From positions 1 to 64,000 of the forward strand of contig JAYMSP010000027.1 in NCBI GenBank assembly GCA_036897095.1: 64,000 bases of DNA, written 5' to 3'. The translations under genes were made by a program, and so were the position numbers. This document shows, one piece after another, positions 48,846-61,321 of the stretch. How positions within the stretch are numbered: the stretch's first letter is position 1; the number at the start of each line of letters is the position of its first letter. Origin of the DNA: Plantago elongata. Its lineage: Eukaryota; Streptophyta; Magnoliopsida; Lamiales; Plantaginaceae. Below the pieces are notes generated by a model. That model was given only the letters and a program-made list of their open reading frames with translations. It had not been told where the DNA came from and did no database searches.

Positions 48846-49867
48846 CGGATAAATAAATATATAATGTCCTACTAGTACTTTTCCTTGAGTCAAAATGAGC
48901 TGCATAAAGAAGGTCAATCAACACGATTTCTAAACTATTCACCAAATTTCTTCCTCTTAGTAGTATTTTTATTATCAGAGTGGACTCTGTAAACAAATAT
49001 ATCCCACTTAAATGTTAGTATAAGATTTTTATGTGCCTTATTTTGACCTTCAATTAATCATATGCTAATATGAAAAAACTGTCCTTTTCTAATAAATATT
49101 TTAATTGTTTTTACCAATATAGATTAAAAATAAGTTTCAGCCAAATTTTAAAATCCAAACTAGTATAAAACCTTGTAAATGCAGAATATGGGAATTCCAA
49201 TTTCAACAGCTTTGGCAGATTGTTTTCACTGGTCCTGGTATTTCTATTTTATTAATAATAGTCAATATAATCAAAAATCAAACCATTACTTCATCTTATA
49301 GATCATAATTACTATATCTGGTATGGCCATTAAAAGAATAAATTAAGAATGTCATCAACTTGACAATGGTGAAAAGTCAAAAGAAAATTGGATCAATTGA
49401 TAAATAAAAATTAAGCAAGTGGACAGAAGCAATGTTCATTTTGTAGTTACAAACCACCCAATTTGACTCAAAAGTCCACATCCCTCAAGAAATATCATAA
49501 ATTTAACACACGATAACCTTCTACACTTAACAAGATATATTACATGAAAGTTTCATACATAATTTATTAATACATGATCAAGGTTACATGTTAAAGATCA
49601 ATTAACATGGACGGTGGAAATTCAGTCATATTATTCTGAGTGAAGAAAACACAAGATAGTCATGACTCATGATCAATCTTGTTTTTGCAGATTGGATCAT
49701 GTACAGTATCCATGAATTCAACAACTAGCTTGGAATTACAGTAAAAGGGAACTAGTAGCTGCTTCTACAACGAAAGGAACCATCATACTTAAGTTTCTGA
49801 GAACGTTATCTACCTTGATCTAGGCTAACTCTGCAGTCTCGACGAATTTTTTAGCATCCACTTCAGG
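48846..49867. other. Gene-free AT-rich spacer
   Basis: No gene or defined repeat seen between the SINE relic and the 3' end of the TIGR01589 gene. Confidence 0.4.
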
Positions 49868-52005
49868 CTATGGCTTCTCTTCATCCGATGGCATGCATTG
49901 CCCAGGAATGGAATCAGAATCAACAAAAAACTCCTCTACTGAAAGTAAAGCCATATTCATCAATCCTAAGTTTCCAAGAAACGTAAAATGTAGCTGCTGA
50001 ATGAGATATCTTTTTAGTACCTAAATCTTCTTGTGGATCCAGTAGAATATCAGAGTCTGAATGCATAAATGGCGAACCAGGATAATTTCCAAGATCTCCT
50101 AAATCTGCCAGAAAATGAAATGTTAAACAAGTAACATGGACCTCAAACTACATGCACTATGGACCCTGAATATGCAATAATTATCAGTCGTGCAGGATGT
50201 ACAAAGGCATTGAGCATCCATTTCACATGTACTTCTATTTAAGACAACATGCAATTTGCTGTAACCTGTACATAGAGATGCCAGCCTACATGGTGTTCCT
50301 TGTTGAGACAAACTAGTGGCAATAAAGCAATAGAGCATGGTCCAAATATGAAATATCACAAGGATTTATATGCAAAGACACAAAAGGCTACATTTTTTAC
50401 CTCCCAAGTTTGACAAATCTGCAGTTAGGTCCGAAAGGCTTATGTTCCATGGAATCTGGAAGGATCTGAGGGGATCTCTAGAATTATCAGCTCCATTGTC
50501 TGGTGGAAGATCTAGTCCTACGGAACATGCCACGTCTGATGTGAAAGTTGTATCAAGTACTGAAGTATCAACTCCCATACTTGGTATTTCTGACGCAGTA
50601 AAGGGGAAATGTCCACTAGATGCCACCGACGTGGGGCTTACAGCCATATCTGTCATGGATGACATCCCATTGTTTGGTGGCATGATAGGTGAGACATCAG
50701 CTGCAGTGACATCAATCGCCATACTGCAGAGAAAGAACAGAGAAACGACTCAGCAGAAAGAATTTAATACGTCCACAGTCCACATGCCCGACCTAAAAAA
50801 TCTTAAAATAGACTGAAGCTAGAGGCAGATTACTTGAGTGGTGATTTCTGCTGACAAATTTAAGCTTCTTAAAATGGATTCATGCAGTGAATTAAGACAA
50901 ATACAAACATTCAATATATTTGCCAATTCAGTGACCAGAATTGTAAGTTGTAACATGATAGATGCCTTTTGAGAAAATATTAATTTATTTGTGATAAGTA
51001 GTAGCACATAGTAAAAGGAGAATCATTACTCATTTCCAGAATGCATCCGCATAGGATGGTAGTTTCCAGGAGCAGGAACTCCATTAACAATGTGACAGTT
51101 AGATGCTGCATAGGCCATTGGATCAATATGAGGGCGTCCTGTAGCATGAACCGGAGGCTGCATGGCAGGGTATCCCATCGGTAAGTTGTTGACTGCACTG
51201 TAAACAAGCGGCATTGAATAATGATACATAATATAGCAATAAACAACAGAGTCTATTAATACATTAAAATGGGTGTGTTTGCAACACAATATAGAAAAAT
51301 ATTAACACAATATGTTTGCACTAGGAAATTCCAATGTAAAAGGTCGACTTACCAGGCATTGGATGAATTCCATTGTGCATTGGGGCTATAGGAACTTTTG
51401 GAGGCACAGGATACTTCATTATATCATACTGATGCTGAAGCAGGTTGTTGAATATGACAATCTGCTTCTTCAGTTTGAGCCTTATGTAGTAGGCACGAAA
51501 AAAGTCAGCGTTTTCTTCTTCTAATTTTTGCCACACTGCATTGAGAAAATATAATCATCGGCAAGGGGCACAGATAGAACATGAAAGTAGTTCAATAAGT
51601 TGAAGTTACCTACCTAATGTTGTGAACCCAGGATCTAATTTAGCATGATTAAGTAGAGTCTTTACAACTTCTTCTTTACTCATATACAATTGCAAACATC
51701 GTTCAATCAAATTCTGAACCTACAGCAGATACAGGTTCCAGAATCAATAAAACAATGCAGATTACAAGATTCCTGCCTAGACTTGAGGGAAGAATGTAAA
51801 TGAAAAATATTATCCTCACGAGTTCAATATCCTCACGGGAGATTTTTCTGTTGTCATTACTTGTTGCTGAAGCTGAACCAGAGTCAAGTATAGAAGTATC
51901 TACGGCATTGTTTGGCAGCTCCGTGTGGGAGTCATGTGAAGCATGATTCGGCTTTACGTCGTGAGAGTTTTGCTTACCCTGTATAATGATTTTCACGCCA
52001 TCCAT
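49868..52005 (-). CDS. Plant-specific protein with TIGR01589 domain
   Basis: Function unknown. Seven exons on the minus strand (52005-51820, 51719-51614, 51535-51353, 51192-51030, 50723-50401, 50104-50021, 49938-49868) encode 371 aa. The conserved plant domain spans about 62-130: VQNLIERCLQLYMSKEEVV, then LDPGFTTLVWQKLEEENADF and FFRAYYIRLKLKKQIVIFN. It is a helical block, written here in overlapping parts. The remainder is low-complexity Pro/Met/Ser/Asp-rich (YPVPPKVPIAPM, PMGYPAMQPPV) and ends in an acidic tail (DSDSIPGQCMPSDEEKP). A DTS(I/V)LD motif occurs twice, in exon 1 and exon 5. No signal peptide or membrane span. The start at 52005 is the first ATG of the open frame; a 5' UTR exon with a donor near 52971 is likely. 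Confidence 0.8.
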
Positions 52006-53745
52006 GAAAGAAAAGTGAGTAAACTGTGATTACTTCCAAAAAATACATAAAACGTTATTTGAAAAGAACCAAAGATAACTCTGTCCTAAATTCATTTTCC
52101 AATTATGGGACAAACTCTTAGTATCTCATTATGAGCATAAATTGCAACCTCTTACCAAATATTATTTCCTCATTTTCCTGAAATGTCCTAGTCACTGATG
52201 AATGGTAGAAAAACGAGAGACTTATCCATACATAAACTGGCATAAAACCAACTTGTGCATACTTTAGGAATTAAAAAGTGCACAAAAAAATTGCATGGAC
52301 GAGTACCAAAACCTGTGAGTTCTTCATTTTAGCTAACAGCAAGCAGATGGTGGTTCTCCATGAATATACTCACTAGCAAGCATAAGCTCAACCAGGTGCC
52401 AACTTGAAAACAAACAACCAACAAAACCGATGCACGCCTCCACTTTGGAAAGAACACCAGTAGATTAGAAGTCTTTCCAACCACACCCTGATGCCAATGA
52501 AAAGAAATCAGCTACAGCGTCAGATTACTGCAGTAACTTCACACCTTGAACAATGTGACAGTGGAACCTTCCAAAAACACATGCTCAGAATACAATCAGG
52601 AAGTTCATAGTAATACGACAGGAATGAAGAATGTCAGACACAAATTCCTAAGATTAGCGGGACATGTAAAAATTGCAAAACTAGTATATGTATCTGCTTA
52701 AGTGGCCAGTTTAAGGCAAAACAGCAAACTCAAGAAAGTATACAATCACAATCAATTGCTTACAAATGGTAAAACCAAAGACTGCTTATTTCTCCTATAT
52801 TCTCTCAACAGACAAATCTCCTTCTCCAACCATACCTCACAAAACTTTACTGTCAACAGGAAGTAATGCCATAACTCCCACTTGTGAACAGACTGTACAT
52901 ACAATCATAATAAGAAAAAGTACAAGAAAATAACCTCAATAAAAAAAGAAGAGCCAAAAAAGATTTACCTTTTCTGCTTTGATTACCACTTGAGAGCTCA
53001 AAAGGTCCAAACTTTCAGAGGTTATTTCGACAAATTATAGCAAGCAATCGACTTTATATATTAAGGTTAAACAAAATTCATCAAATTACATAAAAAGATG
53101 GAAGAAGATGCACAAGTCAAGATTTCTTTTTTTATGTATCAGTCTATCTAAAGCTGCATTGTACAGAAGAAGCAAAATTGGGTTTATTGTCAGGATATGC
53201 AAGAAGTGTGCAGTGAAGTAGAGTATAGTGTTAAAGAAGTGATTTTGTTAGAGTAGAATCATGGAGGGTTTGCTTTGCTTTTTGTATCAGTAATGGTGGC
53301 TTTGTTGAATGAATCTTGTGAAAAGGCTTTATTGTGGTTTACTAAATTGAATTGTCAACAATGGAGTTTCTGTGTGTCATGTGCTGAATGATAAGCTTGT
53401 GTACAGCACAATGGAAAGTGAAAGAGAAGAAAATGAAAGCCAAAAGGATATATTTACCAGAGAGCTTACAAAACTGCAACTCCCCTCTTATAATTCCAAA
53501 CCTTGCTTGATGCTGGTTAACAGTACTACTATACTAACTAGTACTGACCTGTTAGTACCGACCCGGATATCTTAGACTTAAATGTGTGAGTCATGTTAAT
53601 TGTATATATAATCATGTAAGTCGAAAAAAATATAAAATATACGGTGGCATTAATACAATGCCATAGTAATAAATTTTGGTAAAAATAAAAAATCGACAAC
53701 GTACAAAAATAGATTCTTGAAATTGACTTAGAGGTTACACAAAAC
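52006..53745. other. Leader intron and promoter of the TIGR01589 gene
   Basis: On the minus strand a plausible noncoding first exon ends at an AAAAG/GTAAAT donor near 52971, leaving an intron of nearly 1 kb before the start codon. No other gene is supported. The Helitron relic begins just beyond. Confidence 0.4.
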
Positions 53746-55140
53746 TTACTTATACACCACATTAATTGCAGTGTCAGTGGGATTACAATCTTCATCTAAA
53801 ACCAACACATTCAACCCACTCTGGATAATGCAATATAAAGTTGTCCATGACTGAATACTGGCCTAGGAAGTTAAAGGCCGACGTGAGCTTGAGATTGGCC
53901 TTGATTTGTGTTGATGGTCATGGCGTAGCAAACAAATATGAAAAACTATCTCCTCTGGAACTTAACTGGAAATTTGGTGAGGTCGGAGGGTGTAAGTAGC
54001 ATACGTGCTATCAAAACCTTTTTGCCGGCTTTCTTACCAGCTATCATCCTGGCCTGCATGACTTTGTCCTCAAATGTAAGTCACGACCAGTCTGGTACCA
54101 TTATATAATTCAGCTGTCTGATCTATATTCCTCAACAACATGATTGAACACCCAACCTTAAGGCGAATACAGTGGTTCGGGATGCCATGTCCTAATGGGG
54201 TTAAGGAACTCAGTGGAATACACATCCTCGCGGTAGACTATGTCATCTTCAGCTGGACATATGCTATCGGAACTCAAGTACTCATGTGAGTCACCGAGCA
54301 ATATCGACATGACATAGTCATTGATCTCATCAACGATGTCATTGGTCGGAGCTAATATGGTACGGTCCTGAAAATAACGGCCATCTCCAATATGATCAAG
54401 GAGGGAGGGGTAGGTGCTTCTGACCATTGTGGCATTGGGATCGGTTGCATCGCGTATGAGTATATCATCGAGGAGCTTGAACTCAACCACACCATCATTT
54501 TGAACGCCAACGTCACCATTCCGACACGCAACACCAATCGGCGAACTCCCTAATCTCTTCAACTTTATGTGTATATCCACCAGCCTAAAACATAGATAGA
54601 GCAATACCACAAAATAAATATTTGAATATGGTTCATAGGTACGATGCTATATAAAATGATTGAACATAGAGATATGTACTAACCTGCAGGCGTATATTCT
54701 TCGTAAGCTTCAGTACTTCACATTGAAGCCATATGGAAGACGATGAAGACAAAGATGCATAAACAATGTCTTGCCTACTGCCTTTTGGTATGACATGCAA
54801 TATCTGTCTAAAGTCTTCGTCAAATACAACTACCTTGTCACCAAATGGCAATGTAGAGGGATGGCCGCCAAGTCCTCTAATAACATCTCGAAGACTCCTA
54901 TCAAGTGCGTCAAAACAGTACTATTAGTCATAGGAGCTTCATCACATATGATCAACATATCCTTCAGCCACATGCGAAGGTGACACATGCTTTGCGAAAA
55001 CATATTTCTTTCGTGCATAGCACTTTTGATTGTATGAAGTTCATCAACACTTTGTTTCCTTATTGATTCATGTTTACTCAACAACTCGAAGACACACGAA
55101 GTATATTCGGATTCAGTGTGATCGAGTTGTGTCGCCACAT
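53746..55140 (-). pseudogene. Helitron PIF1-like helicase relic
   Basis: Rolling-circle DNA transposon remnant. On the minus strand, overlapping fragments match the C-terminal half of a plant Helitron helicase: DEAPMTNSTVLTHL (Walker B region), FGDKVVVFDEDFRQILHVIP, GSRQDIV, KLTKNIRLQV, YPSLLDHIGDGRYFQDRTIL, APTNDIVDEINDYV, CPAEDDIVYREDVYSTEFLN, MLLRNID, NGTRLVVTY, INTNQGQSQAHV-like and a terminal INVVYK stop at 53746. Frame shifts and stops separate the pieces, and the Walker A (GKT), Rep nuclease and N-terminal regions are absent, so it is 5'-truncated and dead. No convincing Helitron termini (5' TC, 3' hairpin-CTRR) were identified. Confidence 0.85.
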
Positions 55141-56011
55141 CAAGGTTTTGAAGTGATACACACGAATTAAAGTCGATGGAGAAAAACTCCTCCAGTTAGT
55201 AGTTAATTAATATTTGCATTATTGACACCTTTATTTGATTATGACAATTATAGATTACATCCTTATCAAAGCTTTTCTGTAAATGGCTTCTGAATGCTTT
55301 GTCAAGTACAATTTAGTTATCATCGCTTTAGGTATGACTGAATAAAAATCAAATGGAAGCGCCCTCAAAACAGCTACATCCATACTAATCTTACTTAGAG
55401 CACTGCAGCTGGATATATAAAAATTAACGAAAGTCAAGCGCATGTAGCAACCAAAGTATATAATATGTAATCATAAGTTGACGTATTGTAACCCTACCTC
55501 AAACAGTATATGGCCCAATATTTCTCTCCATGTTTAGAAACTTTCGCTCCAATGACTGCTAGAACGTCTTTTGGCAACTTAAGTAGCTTCATAACGACTT
55601 TGGTCTTGTTTCAAAATGTTAACAATGACTTAATTCTTATATAGCAATGCGAAAAAATAAATATGGACAAAATTGCAAAGGAAATAATCTTGACACCATA
55701 AGTTTATTAACCTAATTAGTTGAATAAAATTTAGAGAAGATAATCTGGATATCATGATGGTATTAGTATCTTGCAGCTTAATCGGATATAATATTTCGTG
55801 AAAATTTAATTCGCTTCTCTTCGAACGAATAAACCCTTTGGCAGCTTGATCACCTTTATCGTTGTTGACGGCCGAAAAAATAATAAAGCGGATGCAAATG
55901 GAGCCATCGAACTTATATAGGTTCATAGGGTCACATATATGGTAATTTTAGTTTTACTTTAGTTATATATTGTATGCATAATTGGTGCATAATTGTAGTC
56001 AATATTAACAT
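55141..56011. other. Spacer 5' of the Helitron relic
   Basis: Short minus-strand open frames (55443-55255, 55926-55630) may be further transposon debris, since they continue upstream of the helicase relic, but I cannot match them to Helitron Rep or OB-fold sequences. Confidence 0.35.
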
Positions 56012-56472
56012 GGTCTTTTCTACGGCCAGGCAGGAATTCGCCCTGCCTGACAATATGCAAAAAATTAAAAAATTAGCATATATATTCCGTTAGATTTCAA
56101 AATACTAAAATAAAAAATAGGTAATTCTAAAAAAATATTGTTTTATTTTTAAAAATATTTTAAAAGGTAAATTTAATTTTTTATTAATATTTGTATTTTT
56201 TTAATTTAAAAATTAGTAAGGCGGAAGGGCGATGGGGCATCGCCAAGGCGGTAAGGTGATCGCCCTATCACCATATGAATATTTGACTTAGAAAATTTAA
56301 ATATTGATTAAAAAAATTCAAATTTACCTTTTAAAACATTTTTAAAAGTAAAAAATATTTTATTTGAATTACCTATTTTTTATTTTAGTATTTTGAAATC
56401 TAACGGAATAAATATGTTAATTTTTTGCCTGTTGTCAAGCAGGGCAAAGGCCTGCCCGACCGTAGAAAAATC
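56012..56472. mobile_element. Mutator-like foldback MITE with 10-bp target duplication
   Basis: A 461-bp element almost wholly made of two inverted arms of about 200 bp each. The left arm starts GGTCTTTTCTACGGCCAGG and the complement of the right starts GATTTTTCTACGGTCGGG. Inside, ATTCCGTTAGATTTCAAAAT and the following TACTAAAATAAAAAATAGGT are mirrored at 56370-56410. It is flanked by the 10-bp direct repeat ATATTAACAT (56002-56011 and 56473-56482), a length typical of Mutator-like insertions. The centre carries GGCGATGGGGCATCGCC-type palindromes. It has no coding capacity and would form a long hairpin if transcribed. Confidence 0.8.
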
Positions 56473-56482
56473 ATATTAACAT

Positions 56483-58570
56483 TAATTACGACCAACACTC
56501 AAAACAGTAACATAATCAATATACCAAACATAGAGACAATTTCAAATCAATCAGATGAAATACGAAATTATAACTTCATATATTCATTATTTTCTTTATG
56601 ATTTTTTTATCACCAGTAATTAACATAAATACTATTAATTCTTTACCACATATTGACCTCGACTATAAATACGCATACTAAATCGTTTTCATATTTATCG
56701 TGTTATCATAATGTGAACGCATTAAATTATGAATACCTCAAATTAATGTTCAGATAAACTTTCATCTGAGTAACATCTCTACCAACCCTTACTTTTTAAC
56801 TAATAAATATTCCATATATACTTCACTTTTCATTTAATATTAGAAATAAGGTTAGTAAAATAAAGATTCAATCTAGCTCAAAGTATTTTAGCTAGAATTG
56901 AAAATAGCAAATGTATTTTATATATATATATATATATTAATTATTTACTAAATTAAATGTATTATATACTCTACAAATGTTATATGTATTTATTTTTTAT
57001 AAATTGCACGTCATTTACTATTAAAACATCAGAATTATATATTATATATTACAAATTAAATTGAAGATAATTGAGGAAAAACATTGTAAACAAAAGTCAT
57101 GTAAAAGATAAAACAATTAAGGACATGTGAAGATAAGAGCAATTAGACAATCTCAAATAGATGTTTGAATAAAAGAACTATGTGTCACATTGGAGTTAAT
57201 GGTTTTTGCACTTTGATTTTTTTTTTATGAGTGTTTTTATACATTCGAGTTTGATGGTTACAATATATATTATATATATATATACACACACCAAATAAAT
57301 CTTCTAATTTGAGCCCCCAACTTTAACAAAGCAACATTCAAATCCAAATCAATTATATCAAACTGCTGGGACTCATATAACATGAACTATATAGTTATGG
57401 GTGATGTCATAAACTCTAACAAACTCCTAAAAAAAATTGAAACTTTATTTCATAGCATTATTATATATCTTGGTCCCAAATAAATACAAAGTCAGCCTGA
57501 CATTGTTATGGCATTAGATGACTCCAAAATTACTAGACAAAAGAATATAATAATTTATTTATTTTTAGGATATTATAAATTTTTATTAAGTATTATTTTA
57601 AATAATATTCAATATCGTAAAATTGATAATTAAGGCCCTCTGAATGCTATAACGCCCATGTCGCACACCTACCGAACTATCTAAAGCTGTTCTAAATTCA
57701 GCTCACCTTGCCTCACGCAAAGGATAAAAATATCTAACTTTACGATTATATGTAAACATGATAATTGGTGGTGGAGATCGATGTCCCCAATCACCCCTCC
57801 AACAAAACACAATCTTAATTAGTTGCGTTTGTATCTCAAATTAACACCTCTATTTTTTCAAAACCAGGGGCGAGAACCTTAGCAGACATTGGTTTTAGAC
57901 TTTTAGTACGATGAGAAGAGTTTAACCATCAATGTACGTAATCAATCATTGCATTATTGATTGTGCAACATGGGCAGGTAAGTGAGGTACGTAGTAGTAG
58001 CTAGATATCATATCATATCATACTTGGCAGGCAGAGTGAGGAGAGTTAGTTAAAACTTGAACATAGAACTGAAAATGAATGAGAGTTTCTGGTCTGGAAT
58101 CTTCGGTTCAATTCACACCAGAAAGCAGAAAATTGTTAGGAAGCTAGTCTGTCACACATTACGTTACATATTCATCACCAGGTCTGAAAAGAAAACAAAG
58201 TATGTATAATTAAGGACGTGTGCAAAGAACATTATGAGTAGGCCATAGAAACAGATGTTTGAGCAAAAGTTGACATCTCTGCTAGACAAGAACAAGAACT
58301 TGACCAAACTCATTTATCAGTATTCAGTACTTGGAGAATCATTCATATCCATGGGATTTTTATTTTTCTACTGAGAATTGAAATTAACTAACTACCATTC
58401 TTGTTATATATGTCCGATCGAGTTGTTCACTTGTTTGCTCTATAAAGTTCCTATATTGTACCAACAAGTAGTAGGTTTTATCCAATCAGATATTGTCATA
58501 CTGACAGTGCCCTATGATATTATCTGCTAAGACAGTCCATTATCCATGTATGCTTGGAAAATTTTATTTT
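56483..58570. other. Gene-free AT-rich spacer
   Basis: No gene supported. It includes (TA)n microsatellites at about 56917-56937 and 57265-57285. Some short GC-richer segments (57650-57720, 57860-57900) suggest old transposon debris, but I cannot assign them. Confidence 0.45.
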
Positions 58571-58740
58571 AGATATACGTAGGTGAGAGTATTAATTTGG
58601 GTACACTATTGCAACTACTTATTTAATTGAAGAACTTTGATTAATTTTTCGATTGATTTAATGACGTGGTCGTTGAAAGTTCGATTTTTTCTCAAAATTC
58701 GTATTTGACCAGTATTTAAATTATATTTTTGTATTTGAAA
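58571..58740. mobile_element. Partial MITE, family 1 copy 2
   Basis: From AGATATACGTAGGTGAGAG through GGGTACACTATTGCAACTAC and TCGATTGATTTAATGACGTG, this matches the complement of the right half of the MITE at 1656-1971 (roughly 70 percent by eye). The opposite end cannot be found, so it appears truncated or very diverged. Confidence 0.55.
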
Positions 58741-59220
58741 TTTAAATATGGGACACGTGTTGCATCCACGTTAATTTCCAGTATAAATTCAAATATGGAA
58801 CATCCGATTTGAGGTTAACTTGAATTACGAATTACATGCAATATGTCCATATTTGCTTATAAATTCTCATTATTATTAATAACTCTTCAATAAATTTTAT
58901 ACAAAATATTATTCATTTTGAAGAATCGTACCCATGAACTCTTAATTGCATAATATCTCATCTTCACCCAATTACGAACGCTTCTACAGGTATTTAGAGT
59001 TATGAAGTAAACAACATAATAAAAGATAAATAAAGATTCTAGCCTACCTTATTATATTTGGAGAAAATTTAATAAATTCATTATCTATTAGACTATGTTC
59101 TTTTCAACTTAAATTATTTAGTTTAGTTTAGTTAAATTCAGTTCAATTCGACGTAGTTATAATTTATATGTTACTTTAGTTAAATTTAGTTTAGTTTATT
59201 AAATGTCAGTTAAGAGAATG
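58741..59220. other. Gene-free AT-rich spacer
   Basis: Low-complexity stretches of TTTAGTTTAGTTAAATT-like sequence at about 59118-59200. No gene seen. Confidence 0.4.
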
Positions 59221-59488
59221 TCTTATTCAGTTATTCTATTGAGGTTTGCATTTGATGATTTTTTGTAGACGGCTATCTGACTATCTCAAATATCGAATGA
59301 TATATACCCAGTTGTGTAACGTCGGATTGTAACCAAATACTTAAAAAAAGAATACAGTCTTATTCAGTTATTCTATTGAGGTTTGCATTTGATGGTTTTC
59401 TGTAGACGGCTATCTGACTATCTCAAATATCGACTGATATATACTCAGTTTTGTAACGTCGGACCGTAACCAAATACTTAAAAATTAC
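59221..59488. repeat. 138-bp tandem duplication
   Basis: Two head-to-tail copies, 59221-59358 and 59359-about 59488, both starting TCTTATTCAGTTATTCTATT and containing GTAGACGGCTATCTGACTAT. They differ at only about seven positions, so the duplication is recent. Confidence 0.85.
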
Positions 59489-61081
59489 TACTATCATACT
59501 CATATCGACCAAATAAGAAGCTGTATCAAAGTGATATTGAAACGGGCGAATTGAACTGATGATTTACCCAAGTGGTTCGGTTCATAAGCCAACTTGCGTC
59601 TCTCTTCAATCAATTGGGGGGCTAGGCTATATAACTATTGCGGTCCCAGATACCTAAATCTTTGAACTGATCTTTTGATTAGGAGGTGGTGATATGATAC
59701 AAATTGACTTATTATCTGGACCACCGCTCAAATTCGCAATCAACATACTATCTCCGTAATTAATTGTATCAAAAAATTTCGTTTTACGTAACGGAAAATT
59801 TGGTATGATTTATATTGAAATAGATCCATCTCTAAATTTATGAGCATGATCGTGTGCAGTTGAAATTGGCAAAAGTAGAAGCTATACGGCGAGGCTCGGT
59901 GCTTGGTATTGCAAATTGCAATCATGGTTTTATCCACTGCCCATTGTTTCCCTCATGCAATGTTTACTTTTCTTCCTTCCTTGTTCATTATTAATTGGAT
60001 TAGTACTCCTTCGATCCTTAATTTGCCATCAACTTCACTCTTACTTTCCTGTAAATGGAATGAATTTACTCCATGTTCCTCGTTACAGTCTGCCACAAAA
60101 TTTCAAGTTTTTAATAAGCTGTTTGGATGGCATCTTAAGAGGATACGAACTTTAGCATATATAATATGAACTAAATTTTTATTGAGGTATAAAAATTATA
60201 TTTAAAATATAATTAAAATTGTATATTATTATGATTTATAAGCTTGTTATATGTACCGAGTTGAGCGTGAAATGATTTGTGTAGAGGCTATCTAGGTTAT
60301 AGAATTGATTTTAGGGTTATTAGATTGATTTAGGTTTGTTATGGCAGATGGGGAAGTGAAGTGGAAGAGAAAAAAAGTAAAAAGCGGAGATTAAAGTGTG
60401 GATTTAAATTGGAAAAAGTATATTAAAGTTAGTTTTCAAGACCGACAGAGACCTCCATTGAAATTGACCAATTATTGCAAGCCAAAATACATAGCTAATT
60501 CTTTTTGGAAATCAAACCACAGATTTTTAAGAATTAAACTTGTTCCATCATTTTTTTAAAAAAAATTTACGACTTGGTTAAACATTTACTTGTACATGTA
60601 TAAGTGAGACCAAAAGTGTTTGGAAAAGACGGTTATTGATAGTTGGTGTGGGCTTTCAACGGTGCGACTAAATGATTTTGGTTCGACGAATTAGTATTTA
60701 GGGTATTAAAATGTATAAAACCGAACGAGCCTAAAATGCCACAATAGTTGAACGATTGTTGTTTATTAAGTGTATCGAGTGAATGATGTTTGAGATAGAA
60801 TCTTTATTAAGTGTATCTTAATTAATAAAAATGCCACACTCTTTATTAATTAAAGTGTATCTTTCATCCTCCAAAAGAATCTTGTTTCAAGAGTTTTTTT
60901 AATGCAATATGCAATATAATTTTATTATTAAGTGGTGATGTTTGAGATAGAATTCCAGTTCAACTGAAATTGAATTGTTTTTTCAATTAGAATATTTTAA
61001 ATATTTTATAAGGATTTGTTGTCTTAAATTAAAAATTTATTAAGGTAAGTCTAGTTCAATTATGTTTCATTACCATTTATA
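59489..61081. other. Gene-free spacer
   Basis: No gene supported. Overlapping short frames at 59903-60169 read as hydrophobic noise. Short duplicated phrases (GATGTTTGAGATAGAAT at about 60785 and 60945; TTTATTAAGTGTATC at about 60755 and 60802) indicate local repeats. Confidence 0.4.
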
Positions 61082-61321
61082 CTTCCTTCGTTTCAAATTG
61101 CAAGTCTCGCAGAATCGGACACAAGTTTTAAGAAAAAATTAATATAAGTAGGAAAAAATGTAATAAAGTATGAACATGATTGGAAAATAGTAGAAGAAAT
61201 AGTGAATAAAGTATGAGAGCTATGTATAAAATATGAGAGAGACTTTTATTTAAGTAAATGAGATTTTTAATTTGGAATAGCTCAAATAGAATGCGAGACT
61301 TTCAATTCGGAACGACGGGAA
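61082..61321. mobile_element. Stowaway-like MITE, 240 bp
   Basis: Flanked by TA (61080-61081 and 61322-61323). The left end is CTTCCTTCGTTTCAAATTGC and the complement of the right end is TTCCCGTCGTTCCGAATTG, and both then run into AAGTCTCGC. The imperfect inverted ends extend about 30 bp. Noncoding AT-rich interior. Confidence 0.75.

Noticed and set aside
53520-53570. Helitron 3' terminus (hairpin plus CTAG on the minus strand)
   Set aside because: A GTACT...AGTAC pair and a CTAG are present, but the hairpin is weak and overlaps the CTAG, so the end is not supported.
55255-55926. Minus-strand frames upstream of the helicase relic as a Helitron Rep or OB-fold gene
   Set aside because: No HUH nuclease or replication protein motifs are visible, so they are left as unidentified debris.
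59903-60169. Overlapping hydrophobic frames of 79-88 codons
   Set aside because: Compositional noise in AT-rich DNA; no start context, family match or neighbouring exons.
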